Assembly: GCA_050185195.1 (NCBI GenBank)
Contig: JBFWZQ010000002.1
Location: 248,001 to 312,000, forward strand
DNA: 64,000 nucleotides
Reading direction: 5' to 3'
Source: CADEFQ01 sp050185195
Lineage (GTDB): Bacteria; Pseudomonadota; Gammaproteobacteria; Steroidobacterales; Steroidobacteraceae
Position numbers and translations under genes: made by a program. The notes beneath the pieces are model-generated. The model was not told where the DNA came from and ran no database searches. It was given only the letters and a program-made list of their open reading frames with translations. Shown here in pieces: positions 17,093 to 24,898 of the stretch (position 1 is the stretch's first letter; the number at the start of each line of letters is the position of its first letter).

Positions 17093-18373
17093 TCACAGTC
17101 GCCCGTCGACCTGGTCGGCCTTGAACAGGTACTTGATGTCGTAGACGACCGCGTTCTTGCGTCCGAAGCGTCGCACCGCCGCCGCGCCCAGGTCCTTAAA
17201 CTGCTGGTGGCCCACCGCGAGCACCACGGCGTCGTAGGCGCGTGCCTTCGGCGCCTTCACCGGCTTGATGCCGTATTCGTGCTGCGCCTCGCGCACATCG
17301 ACCCACGGGTCGTGCACGTCGACCTGCGCGCCGAATTTCTCGAGCTCGCGCACCACGTCGACGACCTTCGAGTTGCGGATGTCCGGGCAGTTTTCCTTGA
17401 AGGTGAGCCCGAGCACGAGCACCCGCGCGCCCTTCACGTGGATGCGCCGGTTCGTCATCAGGCGTGCGACTTCCGAGGCGACGTACAGCGCCATGTTGTC
17501 GTTCAGGCGCCGGCCCGCGAGGATCATCTCGGGGTGGTAGCCGATCTCCTGCGCCTTGTGGGTCAGGTAGTACGGATCGACGCCGATGCAATGGCCGCCG
17601 ACGAGGCCCGGGCGAAACGGCAGGAAGTTCCACTTGGTGCCGGAGGCGAGCAGCACTTCTTCGGTATCGATGCCGAGGCGGTTGAAGATCAGCGCGAGCT
17701 CGTTGATCAGCGCGATGTTGACGTCGCGCTGCGTGTTCTCGATGACCTTGGCGGCCTCGGCCACCTTGATGCTCGACGCCTTGTGGGTGCCGGCCGTGAT
17801 GATCGAGCCGTAGAGCTTGTCGACGAACTCGGCGGTTTCGGGCGTGGAACCCGAGGTCACCTTCTTGATCGTCGTGACACGATGCTGCTTGTCGCCCGGA
17901 TTGATGCGCTCGGGGCTGTAGCCGGCGAAGAAATCCTTGTTGAAGGTGAGCCCCGAGACGCGCTCGAGCACCGGCACGCACTCTTCCTCGGTGCAGCCCG
18001 GGTACACCGTGGACTCGTAGATCACCACGTCGCCCTTCTTGAGCACCTTGCCGAGCGTCTCGCTCGCCTTGATGAGCGGCGTGAGGTCGGGACGCTTGTA
18101 GTTGTCGATCGGGGTCGGCACCGTGACGATGAACACGCGGCACTTGCGCAGCGCCGCGAGGTCGCAGGTGAACGAGAGGCGCTGGGCCGCCTTCAGCTCG
18201 GCACGCGTCACCTCGAGCGTGCTGTCGCGGCCCTTCGAGAGCTCCGCGATGCGCTCCGGCTTGATGTCGAAGCCGACCGTTTCATAGTGCTTTCCGAACT
18301 CGACGGCGAGCGGCAGCCCCACGTAGCCGAGGCCGACCACACCGATTCGACACCTGCGCACGCTGAAATCCAT
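17093..18373 (-). CDS. tviB: TviB/WbpO-type UDP-N-acetyl-hexosamine 6-dehydrogenase
   Basis: 426 residues. The NAD-binding start IGVVGLGYVGLPLAVEFGKHY, VPTPIDNYKRPDLTPL, YESTVYPGCTEEECVPVLE and the catalytic cysteine C262 in GGHCIGVDPYYLTHKAQEIGYHPEMILAGRR are those of the Vi-antigen TviB branch of UDP-sugar dehydrogenases. The enzyme oxidises the C6 hydroxyl of a UDP-N-acetylhexosamine to a carboxylate using two NAD+. It opens the leftward nucleotide-sugar operon and has a GAGGGC ribosome-binding sequence upstream. This points to an acidic, amino-sugar-containing polymer. UDP-glucose as substrate is less likely given the motif set. Confidence 0.92.
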   Translation of the reverse strand: MDFSVRRCRIGVVGLGYVGLPLAVEFGKHYETVGFDIKPERIAELSKGRDSTLEVTRAELKAAQRLSFTCDLAALRKCRVFIVTVPTPIDNYKRPDLTPLIKASETLGKVLKKGDVVIYESTVYPGCTEEECVPVLERVSGLTFNKDFFAGYSPERINPGDKQHRVTTIKKVTSGSTPETAEFVDKLYGSIITAGTHKASSIKVAEAAKVIENTQRDVNIALINELALIFNRLGIDTEEVLLASGTKWNFLPFRPGLVGGHCIGVDPYYLTHKAQEIGYHPEMILAGRRLNDNMALYVASEVARLMTNRRIHVKGARVLVLGLTFKENCPDIRNSKVVDVVRELEKFGAQVDVHDPWVDVREAQHEYGIKPVKAPKARAYDAVVLAVGHQQFKDLGAAAVRRFGRKNAVVYDIKYLFKADQVDGRL

Positions 18374-18400
18374 ATGCCCTCGAACGGTGGAAAAGACGGA

Positions 18401-19159
18401 TTATTGTTGGTTTGCCGCGGCGCGGACGCGATCCATGTCGCATTGCCGGAAAACGCAGCGGCCGCCGCTCGCCCTGGCGATCAGGTCGAGCATGCTTTCG
18501 TGGGCCAGGAGCTCGTCGGCGCTGGCGGCCCGCACGACGAGGCCCGCATCGGGCCGCACCAGGGCCTGCACGCCCCGGCGCCCGGCGCCCGCGGCGGTCG
18601 TGCCGCGGCCCGCGTCGAGCGCGAGCGCACCCTGCCCGCCGGTCATGGCGAGATAGACGTCGGCAAGTATGTTCGCGTCGAGCAACGCACCGTGCAGCTC
18701 GCGATGCGAGTTGTCGATGCCGTAGCGCTTGCAGAGCGCGTCGAGGTTGTTGCGCTGGCCCGGGTGCATCTCGCGGGCGAGCGCGAGGGTGTCGAGCACG
18801 GTGCACTGGGCGGCGATGCGTCGCGCGAGGCCGGCCGCCTCGGGCAGGCGCGCCAGCTCGGCGTCGAGGAAACCGACGTCGAAGGAGGCGTTGTGGATCA
18901 CGAGTTCGGCGCCGGCGATGAACTCGAGCAGCCCGGCCGCCACGTCCGCAAAACGCGGCGCGTTCGCGAGATCAGCGCTCGAGATGCCGTGCACGGCCCG
19001 CGCGCCCGCGTCGATCTCGCGATCCGGATTCAGGTACTTGTGGAACTTGCGGCCGGTGGCGCGCCGGTTGACGAGTTCGATGGCGCCGATCTCAATGATG
19101 CGGTGGCCGCGCTCGGCTTCGAGGCCGGTGGTTTCGGTGTCGAGGACGATCTGGCGCAT
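18401..19159 (-). CDS. dnaQ: DNA polymerase III epsilon subunit (3'-5' proofreading exonuclease)
   Basis: 252 residues from the ATG at 19159; the longer open frame upstream only adds sequence overlapping rnhA. MRQIVLDTETTGLE contains the ExoI residues D7 and E9. VIHNASFDVGFLDAEL and HRELHGALLDANILADVY are ExoII and ExoIII. The C-terminal tail after about 185 would bind the alpha subunit. Length matches the family (about 240). A TAGAAT element lies 8 bases before the ATG with no clear Shine-Dalgarno sequence. It follows rnhA by 11 bases on the same strand, whereas dnaQ and rnhA are divergent in E. coli. Confidence 0.95.
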   Translation of the reverse strand: MRQIVLDTETTGLEAERGHRIIEIGAIELVNRRATGRKFHKYLNPDREIDAGARAVHGISSADLANAPRFADVAAGLLEFIAGAELVIHNASFDVGFLDAELARLPEAAGLARRIAAQCTVLDTLALAREMHPGQRNNLDALCKRYGIDNSHRELHGALLDANILADVYLAMTGGQGALALDAGRGTTAAGAGRRGVQALVRPDAGLVVRAASADELLAHESMLDLIARASGGRCVFRQCDMDRVRAAANQQ

Positions 19160-19170
19160 CGCGCGCGATT

Positions 19171-19620
19171 CTACTCGAAGCCGCGGGCGAGCAGCGCGTC
19201 GATCGCGAGGTTCGCGAGCGTGTCCACGCGTTCGTTGCCGGCCACGCCCGAGTGCGCCTTCACCCAGCGCCAGTCCACCCGGTGCCGGCCTGCCGCCGCA
19301 TCGAGCGTTTCCCACAGGTCCTGGTTCTTGACGGGCTTTTTCGCGGCCGTTTTCCAGCCCCGCGCCTTCCACGCGGGCACCCATTCACTGATGCCGCGCC
19401 GTACATATTCCGAGTCCGTGAAGAGTGTCACCGCGACGGGGCGCTTCAGGGCCTCGAGCGCACGGATCACCGCCGTGAGTTCCATGCGGTTGTTGGTCGT
19501 GTTGGCTTCCGCCCCCGACAGCTCCCGCACGTGCTCGCCGCTCGACATCAGCACGCCCCAGCCGCCGGGGCCCGGATTGCCGCGACAGGCACCGTCGGTA
19601 TAGATCGTGACGGCACTCAT
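19171..19620 (-). CDS. rnhA: Ribonuclease HI
   Basis: 149 residues from the ATG at 19620. Motifs IYTDGACRGNPGPGGWG, TTNNRMELTAVIRALEAL, LFTDSEYVRRGISEW and VKAHSGVAGNERVDTLANLAI provide the D-E-D-D catalytic set of RNase HI, which degrades RNA in RNA-DNA hybrids. It overlaps the 3' end of the methyltransferase gene by 4 bases and lies just upstream of dnaQ. The yafS-rnhA-dnaQ neighbourhood is conserved in gammaproteobacteria. Confidence 0.97.
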   Translation of the reverse strand: MSAVTIYTDGACRGNPGPGGWGVLMSSGEHVRELSGAEANTTNNRMELTAVIRALEALKRPVAVTLFTDSEYVRRGISEWVPAWKARGWKTAAKKPVKNQDLWETLDAAAGRHRVDWRWVKAHSGVAGNERVDTLANLAIDALLARGFE

Positions 19621-20261
19621 GAACGCGTGCGTGACGTCGGCTTGACGAGGCTGCCGAGGACGGCGGCGCGTTCGCGGGGTCGGATCCTGATCGGTGTCAT
19701 CGTGTAGACGCGCTTGCGGGCCTTGAGGATATACGCGCCGTGCAGGTAGTGGCGCGACGCGATGATCTCGTACCCGAGCAACGCGAGCCAGTCGCAGATG
19801 CGACGTTCCGCGTAGAGCTGCCGCACTCCGGGTGGAAAGCGGCCGCGCGACAGCCGCGAGCGCAGCCCCCACAGGCTCCACGGGCGCAGGCCGGCCACGA
19901 TCAGCTGGCCCTCGCCCGCGAGCACGCGATCCACCTCGCGGATCATGGCCTTCGCATCCGGCAGGAACTCGAGCGTGTGCGGCAGCAGCACCGCGTCGAC
20001 GGCGCCGCTCGCGATGGGCAGCTGGGGCAGGCGGGCCACGAGATCGACGCCTTCGGCGGCGCGTTCCGCGATGACGGTCTGCTGGCGCGTGCGCGACCCC
20101 TGGATCAGCCCGCGCGGCGCTCCCCACAGGCCGACCTGCAGCAGCTCCCAGCCGAAGACGTCGTCGAGCACTTCCGCGAGCAACGCGGTCTCCGCCTCGA
20201 GCAGCGAGGCACCTGGCGCATCGCCCAGCCAGGAATCGATCAGGGGTAAACCGGAGGTCAT
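19617..20261 (-). CDS. yafS: SAM-dependent methyltransferase, YafS-like
   Basis: 214 residues. A class I methyltransferase core can be followed (LLQVGLWG..., VDLVARLPQLPIASGAVDAVLLPHTLEFLPDAKAMIREVDRVLAGEGQLIVAGLRPWSLW), though the first glycine-rich motif is weak, as in the YafS group. The position directly before rnhA and divergent from mltD matches the E. coli arrangement mltD/gloB-yafS-rnhA-dnaQ and supports the name. The substrate is unknown. The glyoxalase gene gloB, usually between mltD and yafS, is absent here; only a 118-base AT-richer intergenic region separates the divergent genes. Confidence 0.8.
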   Translation of the reverse strand: MTSGLPLIDSWLGDAPGASLLEAETALLAEVLDDVFGWELLQVGLWGAPRGLIQGSRTRQQTVIAERAAEGVDLVARLPQLPIASGAVDAVLLPHTLEFLPDAKAMIREVDRVLAGEGQLIVAGLRPWSLWGLRSRLSRGRFPPGVRQLYAERRICDWLALLGYEIIASRHYLHGAYILKARKRVYTMTPIRIRPRERAAVLGSLVKPTSRTRS

Positions 20262-20379
20262 GTGTTACGTGAACCCGGACACAAAATTGCTAGCCAATAT
20301 GTGAACTTACAGGTTAAATACGCCGATTCAAGGGGGTACGTTAAGACAACTGCCGCCTCTCTCGGACGGGGGATCTTTT

Positions 20380-21960
20380 TTGAAGCGAATACCGAGCCTC
20401 CTGGCCGCCCTCACGTTGACCGGATGCGCCACCCTGCGCGAAGCCCCGCCTGCTGCGCCGCCTGTCGCGCCTGCACCGGTGGCCGCTGCGCCCGCTCCCG
20501 CGCCGCTCGTCGCGCCAGCGCCTGAAACACCGGTTACCGTCGCCGGCATCACGCCGGAAAAATACGCCGACCTCTTCGACCGCATCCGCGCCGGTTACCA
20601 GCTCCCGGACGCGGATGCACCCTCGATCGACCGCGAGTTTCGCTGGTACGCGAACAACCCTGAATACCTCGACCGCGTTTTCGGCCGCGCGGCGCCCTAC
20701 CTCTACCACATCGTCGGCGAGATCGAGGCACGGCAGATGCCGCTCGAGCTCGCGCTGCTGCCCATCGTGGAAAGTGCGTTCGAGCCGTATGCGTATTCGC
20801 GCGCGCGGGCGTCCGGCCTCTGGCAGTTCATCCCGCCGACCGGCTCGCGCTTCGGCCTGAAACAGAACTGGTGGTACGACGGTCGTCGCGACGTCATCGA
20901 ATCGACGCGCGCCGCACTCGACTACCTGCAGTTCCTGCATTCCGAGTTCGACGACTGGCTGCTCGCCGTCGCCGCGTACAACTGCGGCGAGGCCAATGTC
21001 GAGCGCGCCGTGAAGGCCAACCTTGCCGCCGGCCAGCCCACCGATTTCTTCTCGATCAGCGCGCGCCTGCCGCGCGAGACGCGCGCCTACGTGCCGAAGC
21101 TGCTCGCGATGGCGCGCCTCTTCTTCTCGCCGCAGGACTACGACATCGAGTTCAGCGCGCTGCCGAACGAGCCGTACTTCGTCAGTGTCGACACACTCGG
21201 GCAGATCGACATGAAGCTCGCCGCGGACCTCGCGGGGATCTCCTACGAAGAGCTGTACACGCTGAATCCGGCGTTCCATCGCTGGGCGACCGATCCTTCG
21301 GGGCCGCATCACCTGCTGGTGCCGGCCGACACCGCCGATCTCTTCCGTGAAAGCGTGAGCCAGCTGACGCCGGACGAGCGCATGCGGGTCGCGCACCACC
21401 GCGTCGAATCGGGCGACACGGTCGCCGAGATCGCGCACAGGTACCACACGCAGGCGCACGTCATCCGCGAACTGAACGACCTGCCGGCGACGGCGAAACT
21501 CGTCGTCGGCGACGACCTGCGGGTGCCCTCGGGCGTCACGGAACTGCCCGCCAAGGTGCAGCTCGCGGCGCTGCGGGTCGATCGTGGCACACGCGCCCGC
21601 GGTGGCGTCCATGTCGTGCGACGGGGCGACACGCTGTCCGCGATCGCGCGGCGCAACCGCATGAACGTGCGCACCCTTGCCGCGCTCAACAACATGAGCG
21701 TGAACGACACGATCCGCGCCGGCCAGCGCCTCGTCGTGAACAAATCGGCCCACGAGGATTCGCCGGGGAACGCCTCCGCGCGCCGTGGCGGCGGCTCCGG
21801 CAGCGGCGGTTCGAGCTATACTGTCCGCCGCGGCGACACGCTGTGGGACATCGCGAAGCGCTTCGGCGTCTCGGTGTCGCAGATCGTCGCCTGGAACGGA
21901 CTGTCCGGCAATTCGATCAGGCCGGGCCAGAAACTCACCGTCAAGAAAACTTCGGGTTAA
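20380..21960 (+). CDS. mltD: Membrane-bound lytic murein transglycosylase D
   Basis: 526 residues from a TTG start preceded by GGGGGA. A lipoprotein signal ends at C16 (LTLTGCATL), so the protein is lipid-anchored, probably in the outer membrane. A proline/alanine-rich linker (25-50) leads to the SLT domain, with catalytic Glu in LALLPIVESAFEPYAYS and the conserved GLWQFIPPTGSRFGL and AYNCGEANV. Three LysM repeats follow (VESGDTVAEIAHRYHT; HVVRRGDTLSAIARRN; YTVRRGDTLWDIAKRF), separated by a Gly/Ser linker before the last. It cleaves peptidoglycan to 1,6-anhydro products. fabI begins three bases after its stop. Confidence 0.96.
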   Translation: MKRIPSLLAALTLTGCATLREAPPAAPPVAPAPVAAAPAPAPLVAPAPETPVTVAGITPEKYADLFDRIRAGYQLPDADAPSIDREFRWYANNPEYLDRVFGRAAPYLYHIVGEIEARQMPLELALLPIVESAFEPYAYSRARASGLWQFIPPTGSRFGLKQNWWYDGRRDVIESTRAALDYLQFLHSEFDDWLLAVAAYNCGEANVERAVKANLAAGQPTDFFSISARLPRETRAYVPKLLAMARLFFSPQDYDIEFSALPNEPYFVSVDTLGQIDMKLAADLAGISYEELYTLNPAFHRWATDPSGPHHLLVPADTADLFRESVSQLTPDERMRVAHHRVESGDTVAEIAHRYHTQAHVIRELNDLPATAKLVVGDDLRVPSGVTELPAKVQLAALRVDRGTRARGGVHVVRRGDTLSAIARRNRMNVRTLAALNNMSVNDTIRAGQRLVVNKSAHEDSPGNASARRGGGSGSGGSSYTVRRGDTLWDIAKRFGVSVSQIVAWNGLSGNSIRPGQKLTVKKTSG

Positions 21961-21963
21961 CGC

Positions 21964-22758
21964 ATGGGCTTCATGACCGGCAAGCGCGCGCTCATCGTGG
22001 GCGTCGCGACGGATCGCTCCATCGCCTGGGGCATCGCCAAGGCGATGCACCGGGAAGGCGCGCAACTCGCCATTTCCTACGCGAACGACAAGCTGAAGGA
22101 GCGTGTATTGCCGCTCGCCGGCGAACTCGGCGCGCTCACGCTGCCCCTCGACGTGACCGTCGACAGCGAGATCGACGGCGCCTTCGGGCTGCTGCAGCGC
22201 GAATGGGGCGGCCTCGACGTGCTCGTCCACGCGGTCGCCTACGCACCGCGTGAAGCGCTCACCGGCGGCTTCGTCGAGGCGACGAGCCGCGAATCGTTCC
22301 GCATGGCGCACGACATTTCGAGCTACAGCCTGACTGCCCTGGCGCGGGGCGCCGCGCCGCTGATGGCGGGCCGGAACGGCTCGATCGTCACCCTCAGTTA
22401 CCTCGGCGCGGTGCGCTCGGTGCCGAGCTACAACGTCATGGGCCTCGCCAAGGCGAGCCTCGAGGCGAACGTACGCTTCCTCGCGGCCGACATGGGCCCC
22501 GGGGGCATCCGCGTGAACGGCATCTCGGCCGGTCCGATCAAGACACTGGCCGCCGCTGGCATCCCGGGCTTTCGCAAGATGCTCGGCCGCGTCGCCGATG
22601 TGGCGCCGCTGCGCCGCAACGTGACCCTCGATGACGTGGGCAACGCGGCTGCCTTCCTCTGCTCGGACCTGGCCTCGGGCATCACGGGCGAGATCCTGTA
22701 CGTCGACGGCGGGTTCAACACGGTGGGGATGAACTTTCCGCTGGAGGCGGAGGGGTGA
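21964..22758 (+). CDS. fabI: NADH-dependent enoyl-ACP reductase
   Basis: 264 residues. Short-chain dehydrogenase with the FabI-type split glycine motif (GVATDRSIAWGIA) and catalytic residues Y146, Y156 and K163 (TLSYLGAVRSVPSYNVMGLAKAS), numbered as in E. coli FabI. It performs the last reduction in fatty-acid elongation and is the triclosan target type. It lies 3 bases after mltD, so the two are probably cotranscribed. Confidence 0.96.
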   Translation: MGFMTGKRALIVGVATDRSIAWGIAKAMHREGAQLAISYANDKLKERVLPLAGELGALTLPLDVTVDSEIDGAFGLLQREWGGLDVLVHAVAYAPREALTGGFVEATSRESFRMAHDISSYSLTALARGAAPLMAGRNGSIVTLSYLGAVRSVPSYNVMGLAKASLEANVRFLAADMGPGGIRVNGISAGPIKTLAAAGIPGFRKMLGRVADVAPLRRNVTLDDVGNAAAFLCSDLASGITGEILYVDGGFNTVGMNFPLEAEG

Positions 22759-22777
22759 ATCCGGCGCGGCGCGGCGC

Positions 22778-24640
22778 CTACTCAAACGCCTTGGGATTGA
22801 CCGTCACGCTTGCCTTGCGCCGCGCCTCCGCGACGTAGGCGACGATGTCTGCCGACCCCAGCCGGCTGATGAGCTGCTGCACGCGCTCCTGGCGCGCCTC
22901 GGCCGTCAGCGGCGCGACATCCGCGCGCACCTTCGAAACCGCCAGCACCGCCGCGCCCTCCCCGGTCGTGACGACCTGGTAGATCGGCTTGCCTTCCGGT
23001 CGCGGCAACGCAAACACCTTCGTCCGGATCTCGGACGGCGCCGAGGGGTCGCTGCGCCCGATGTAGCGCGGGCCCTCGATCTTGCGGCCCGCGAGGGCAA
23101 CGTCGAACGCATCGCCGGCCTGCAGGCGCTTGAGCGCGGCAGCCGCCGCAGCGCGCGCGGCGGCCTGGCCCCGCTCGCTCTTCATCGTCGCGACGATCGA
23201 AGCCTGCACGTCCGCCAGCGGCCGAGCCGCCGGCTTCCTGTGCTCGAGCACCTTCACGACGACCAGCCGGTCTTCGCCGAGCGCCACGGGTCCGCCGACG
23301 CGCCCCTGGTTCAGCACCGCGTCGCCGAACACGACGTCTTCCAGCGCCGGGCTGTCGCCGAGCACGCCCCCGCCCTTGCCACGCTCGAAGTTGTCGACCA
23401 CGCCCGTCGCGAGTGCGAATTCCTTCTCGAGACCCTCGAGCGTCGCACCCGGCTGCTCGAGCCGCGTCTGCAGCTGTTCCTGCGCGTCGCCGAAACGATC
23501 GGCCGCCTGGTCGCGCCGGTACTGCGCCTCGAGTTCGGGGCGCGCTTCCTCGAATGTCTTTGTCTTGCCGGGCTCGATCGCCTCGAGCTGGACCACGTGG
23601 TAGCCGAACTGCGTCTTCACCGGCCCGCGCGTTTCGCCGACTTTCATGCCGAACACGGCGTCCGCGAACGGTCCGACGAAGGTGGAGCGCGTGGCGAACC
23701 CGAGGTCGCCGCCGTTCGCCGCGGAACCCGTGTCCTTCGAATACTGCTTCGCGAGGGCGGCGAAATCCTTGCCGGCCTTCAGCTGCGCGAGCACTTCGCT
23801 GGCCGTCTTTTCGTCGTCGACCAGGATATGGCGCGCGCGGCGGCGCTCGGGCTCGACGTAGCGGTCCTTGTTTTCCGCGTAGAGCGCCCGCAGGTCGTCG
23901 TCGACGACCGCGACCTGCGCCGCCACCTGCTCGAGGCGCAGCTCGCCGTACGCGAGGCGCACCGATTCGGTGGTCATGTAGTGCTGGGTGTTCGCGTCGT
24001 AGTAGGCGCGCACCGCGGCCTCATCGATGCTCGCGGGGGCGAAATCCGCCGCCGACAGCAGGACCCAGCTCGCCTCGCGCTGCTCGTCCTCGAGGGCGAC
24101 GATACGGTCGAGTTCCTTCGGCGTCACGAAATCGGATATGCCGATCGCGCGCTGCAACTGCTGGCGGGCGAGCGAGCTGCGCAGGTCGGCCTCGAACGCC
24201 GCGACGGTGAGGCCCACCTGGGCGAGCCGCGCCTTGGCGATCGACGCGGAATACTTGCCGTCGACCTGGAAGGCCGGTTCCTGCTCGATCGCGGCCTTCA
24301 CCTGCGCATCGGTGACCCGGTAGCCGAGGTCGTGGACGCGGTTGTCGATCATGGCGCGGGTGATGAGGCCCTCGAGCACGCTCTGCTGCAACTGCGCACG
24401 GCGGTCGGCGGGAATCTCGCCACCGAAGACGCGCGCGGCCTGCGCCTGCTGGTCGAGCCAGGCCTGGCGGGCCGTTTCGAGGGGGATCTTCTCGCCGTCG
24501 ACTTTCGCGGCGAAGGCACTCTGGCCGATACCGACGTCGACGATGCCGTAGGCACCCCAGGCGACGAAAACGAGCGAAATGGCGCCGAGGATCGAATAGC
24601 CGATGACCCCGTGCAGATGGTCCCTGATCTTCTGAAGCAT
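22778..24640 (-). CDS. ppiD: Periplasmic folding chaperone PpiD (SurA/parvulin type)
   Basis: 620 residues. One N-terminal membrane helix (about 11-35, GVIGYSILGAISLVFVAWGAYGI) anchors it in the inner membrane. A SurA-N-like helical domain follows, then a parvulin domain around residues 260-360 (RRARHILVDDEKTASEVLAQLKAGKDFAALAKQYSKDTGSAANGGDLGF). Length and layout match PpiD, which assists outer-membrane and secreted proteins leaving the translocon. The ATG is 19 bases after the tRNA-Asp 3' end and has AAGGG upstream. The gene is convergent with fabI. Confidence 0.95.
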   Translation of the reverse strand: MLQKIRDHLHGVIGYSILGAISLVFVAWGAYGIVDVGIGQSAFAAKVDGEKIPLETARQAWLDQQAQAARVFGGEIPADRRAQLQQSVLEGLITRAMIDNRVHDLGYRVTDAQVKAAIEQEPAFQVDGKYSASIAKARLAQVGLTVAAFEADLRSSLARQQLQRAIGISDFVTPKELDRIVALEDEQREASWVLLSAADFAPASIDEAAVRAYYDANTQHYMTTESVRLAYGELRLEQVAAQVAVVDDDLRALYAENKDRYVEPERRRARHILVDDEKTASEVLAQLKAGKDFAALAKQYSKDTGSAANGGDLGFATRSTFVGPFADAVFGMKVGETRGPVKTQFGYHVVQLEAIEPGKTKTFEEARPELEAQYRRDQAADRFGDAQEQLQTRLEQPGATLEGLEKEFALATGVVDNFERGKGGGVLGDSPALEDVVFGDAVLNQGRVGGPVALGEDRLVVVKVLEHRKPAARPLADVQASIVATMKSERGQAAARAAAAAALKRLQAGDAFDVALAGRKIEGPRYIGRSDPSAPSEIRTKVFALPRPEGKPIYQVVTTGEGAAVLAVSKVRADVAPLTAEARQERVQQLISRLGSADIVAYVAEARRKASVTVNPKAFE

Positions 24641-24659
24641 CTAAAACCCTTGGATGAGT

Positions 24660-24736
24660 TGGCGGAGCGGACGGGACTCGAACCCGCGACCCCCGGCGTG
24701 ACAGGCCGGTATTCTAACCAACTGAACTACCGCTCC
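24660..24736 (-). tRNA. tRNA-Asp (anticodon GTC)
   Basis: The 77-nt cloverleaf on the minus strand has acceptor GGAGCGG pairing with CCGCTCC, anticodon loop CTGTCAC with GTC, T-loop GTTCGAGTC and an encoded CCA end. It lies 3 bases after tRNA-Val and directly before ppiD, so all three may share a transcript. Confidence 0.97.
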
Positions 24737-24739
24737 ACA

Positions 24740-24814
24740 TGGTGGGTGCTGAGGGGATCGAACCCCCGACCCTCGCCTTGTAAGGGCGACGCTCTACCGC
24801 TGAGCTAAGCACCC
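24740..24814 (-). tRNA. tRNA-Val (anticodon TAC)
   Basis: The 75-nt cloverleaf has acceptor GGGTGCT pairing with AGCACCC, D-arm TTAGCTCAGCGGTAGAGC, anticodon TAC in CTTACAA, T-arm GGGGGTTCGATCCCC and an encoded CCA. It is the first gene of the Val-Asp pair. Confidence 0.97.
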
Positions 24815-24838
24815 TTCCAAGCCTTCAGAAGGGCGCGG

Positions 24839-24844
24839 ATGATA
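24839..24844 (-). promoter_or_regulatory. -10 element of the tRNA-Val/tRNA-Asp promoter
   Basis: On the minus strand TATCAT is followed by CCGCGCCC, a GC-rich discriminator typical of stable-RNA promoters under stringent control, and lies 24 bases before the tRNA-Val 5' end. No good -35 hexamer is visible at the ideal distance. Confidence 0.45.
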
Positions 24845-24898
24845 GAGGATAGTCCGGCGTCGCGCCAGCGGTACCAACCACGGGGGTAAACTCCAGCC

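Noticed and set aside
16985..19603. Plus-strand open frame of about 870 codons opposite tviB, dnaQ and rnhA
   Set aside because: Covers three real genes on the other strand; composition is that of a mirror frame with no recognisable domain.
20341..22785. Minus-strand open frame of about 810 codons opposite mltD and fabI
   Set aside because: Antisense shadow rich in Arg, His and Asp; both genes on the plus strand are unambiguous.
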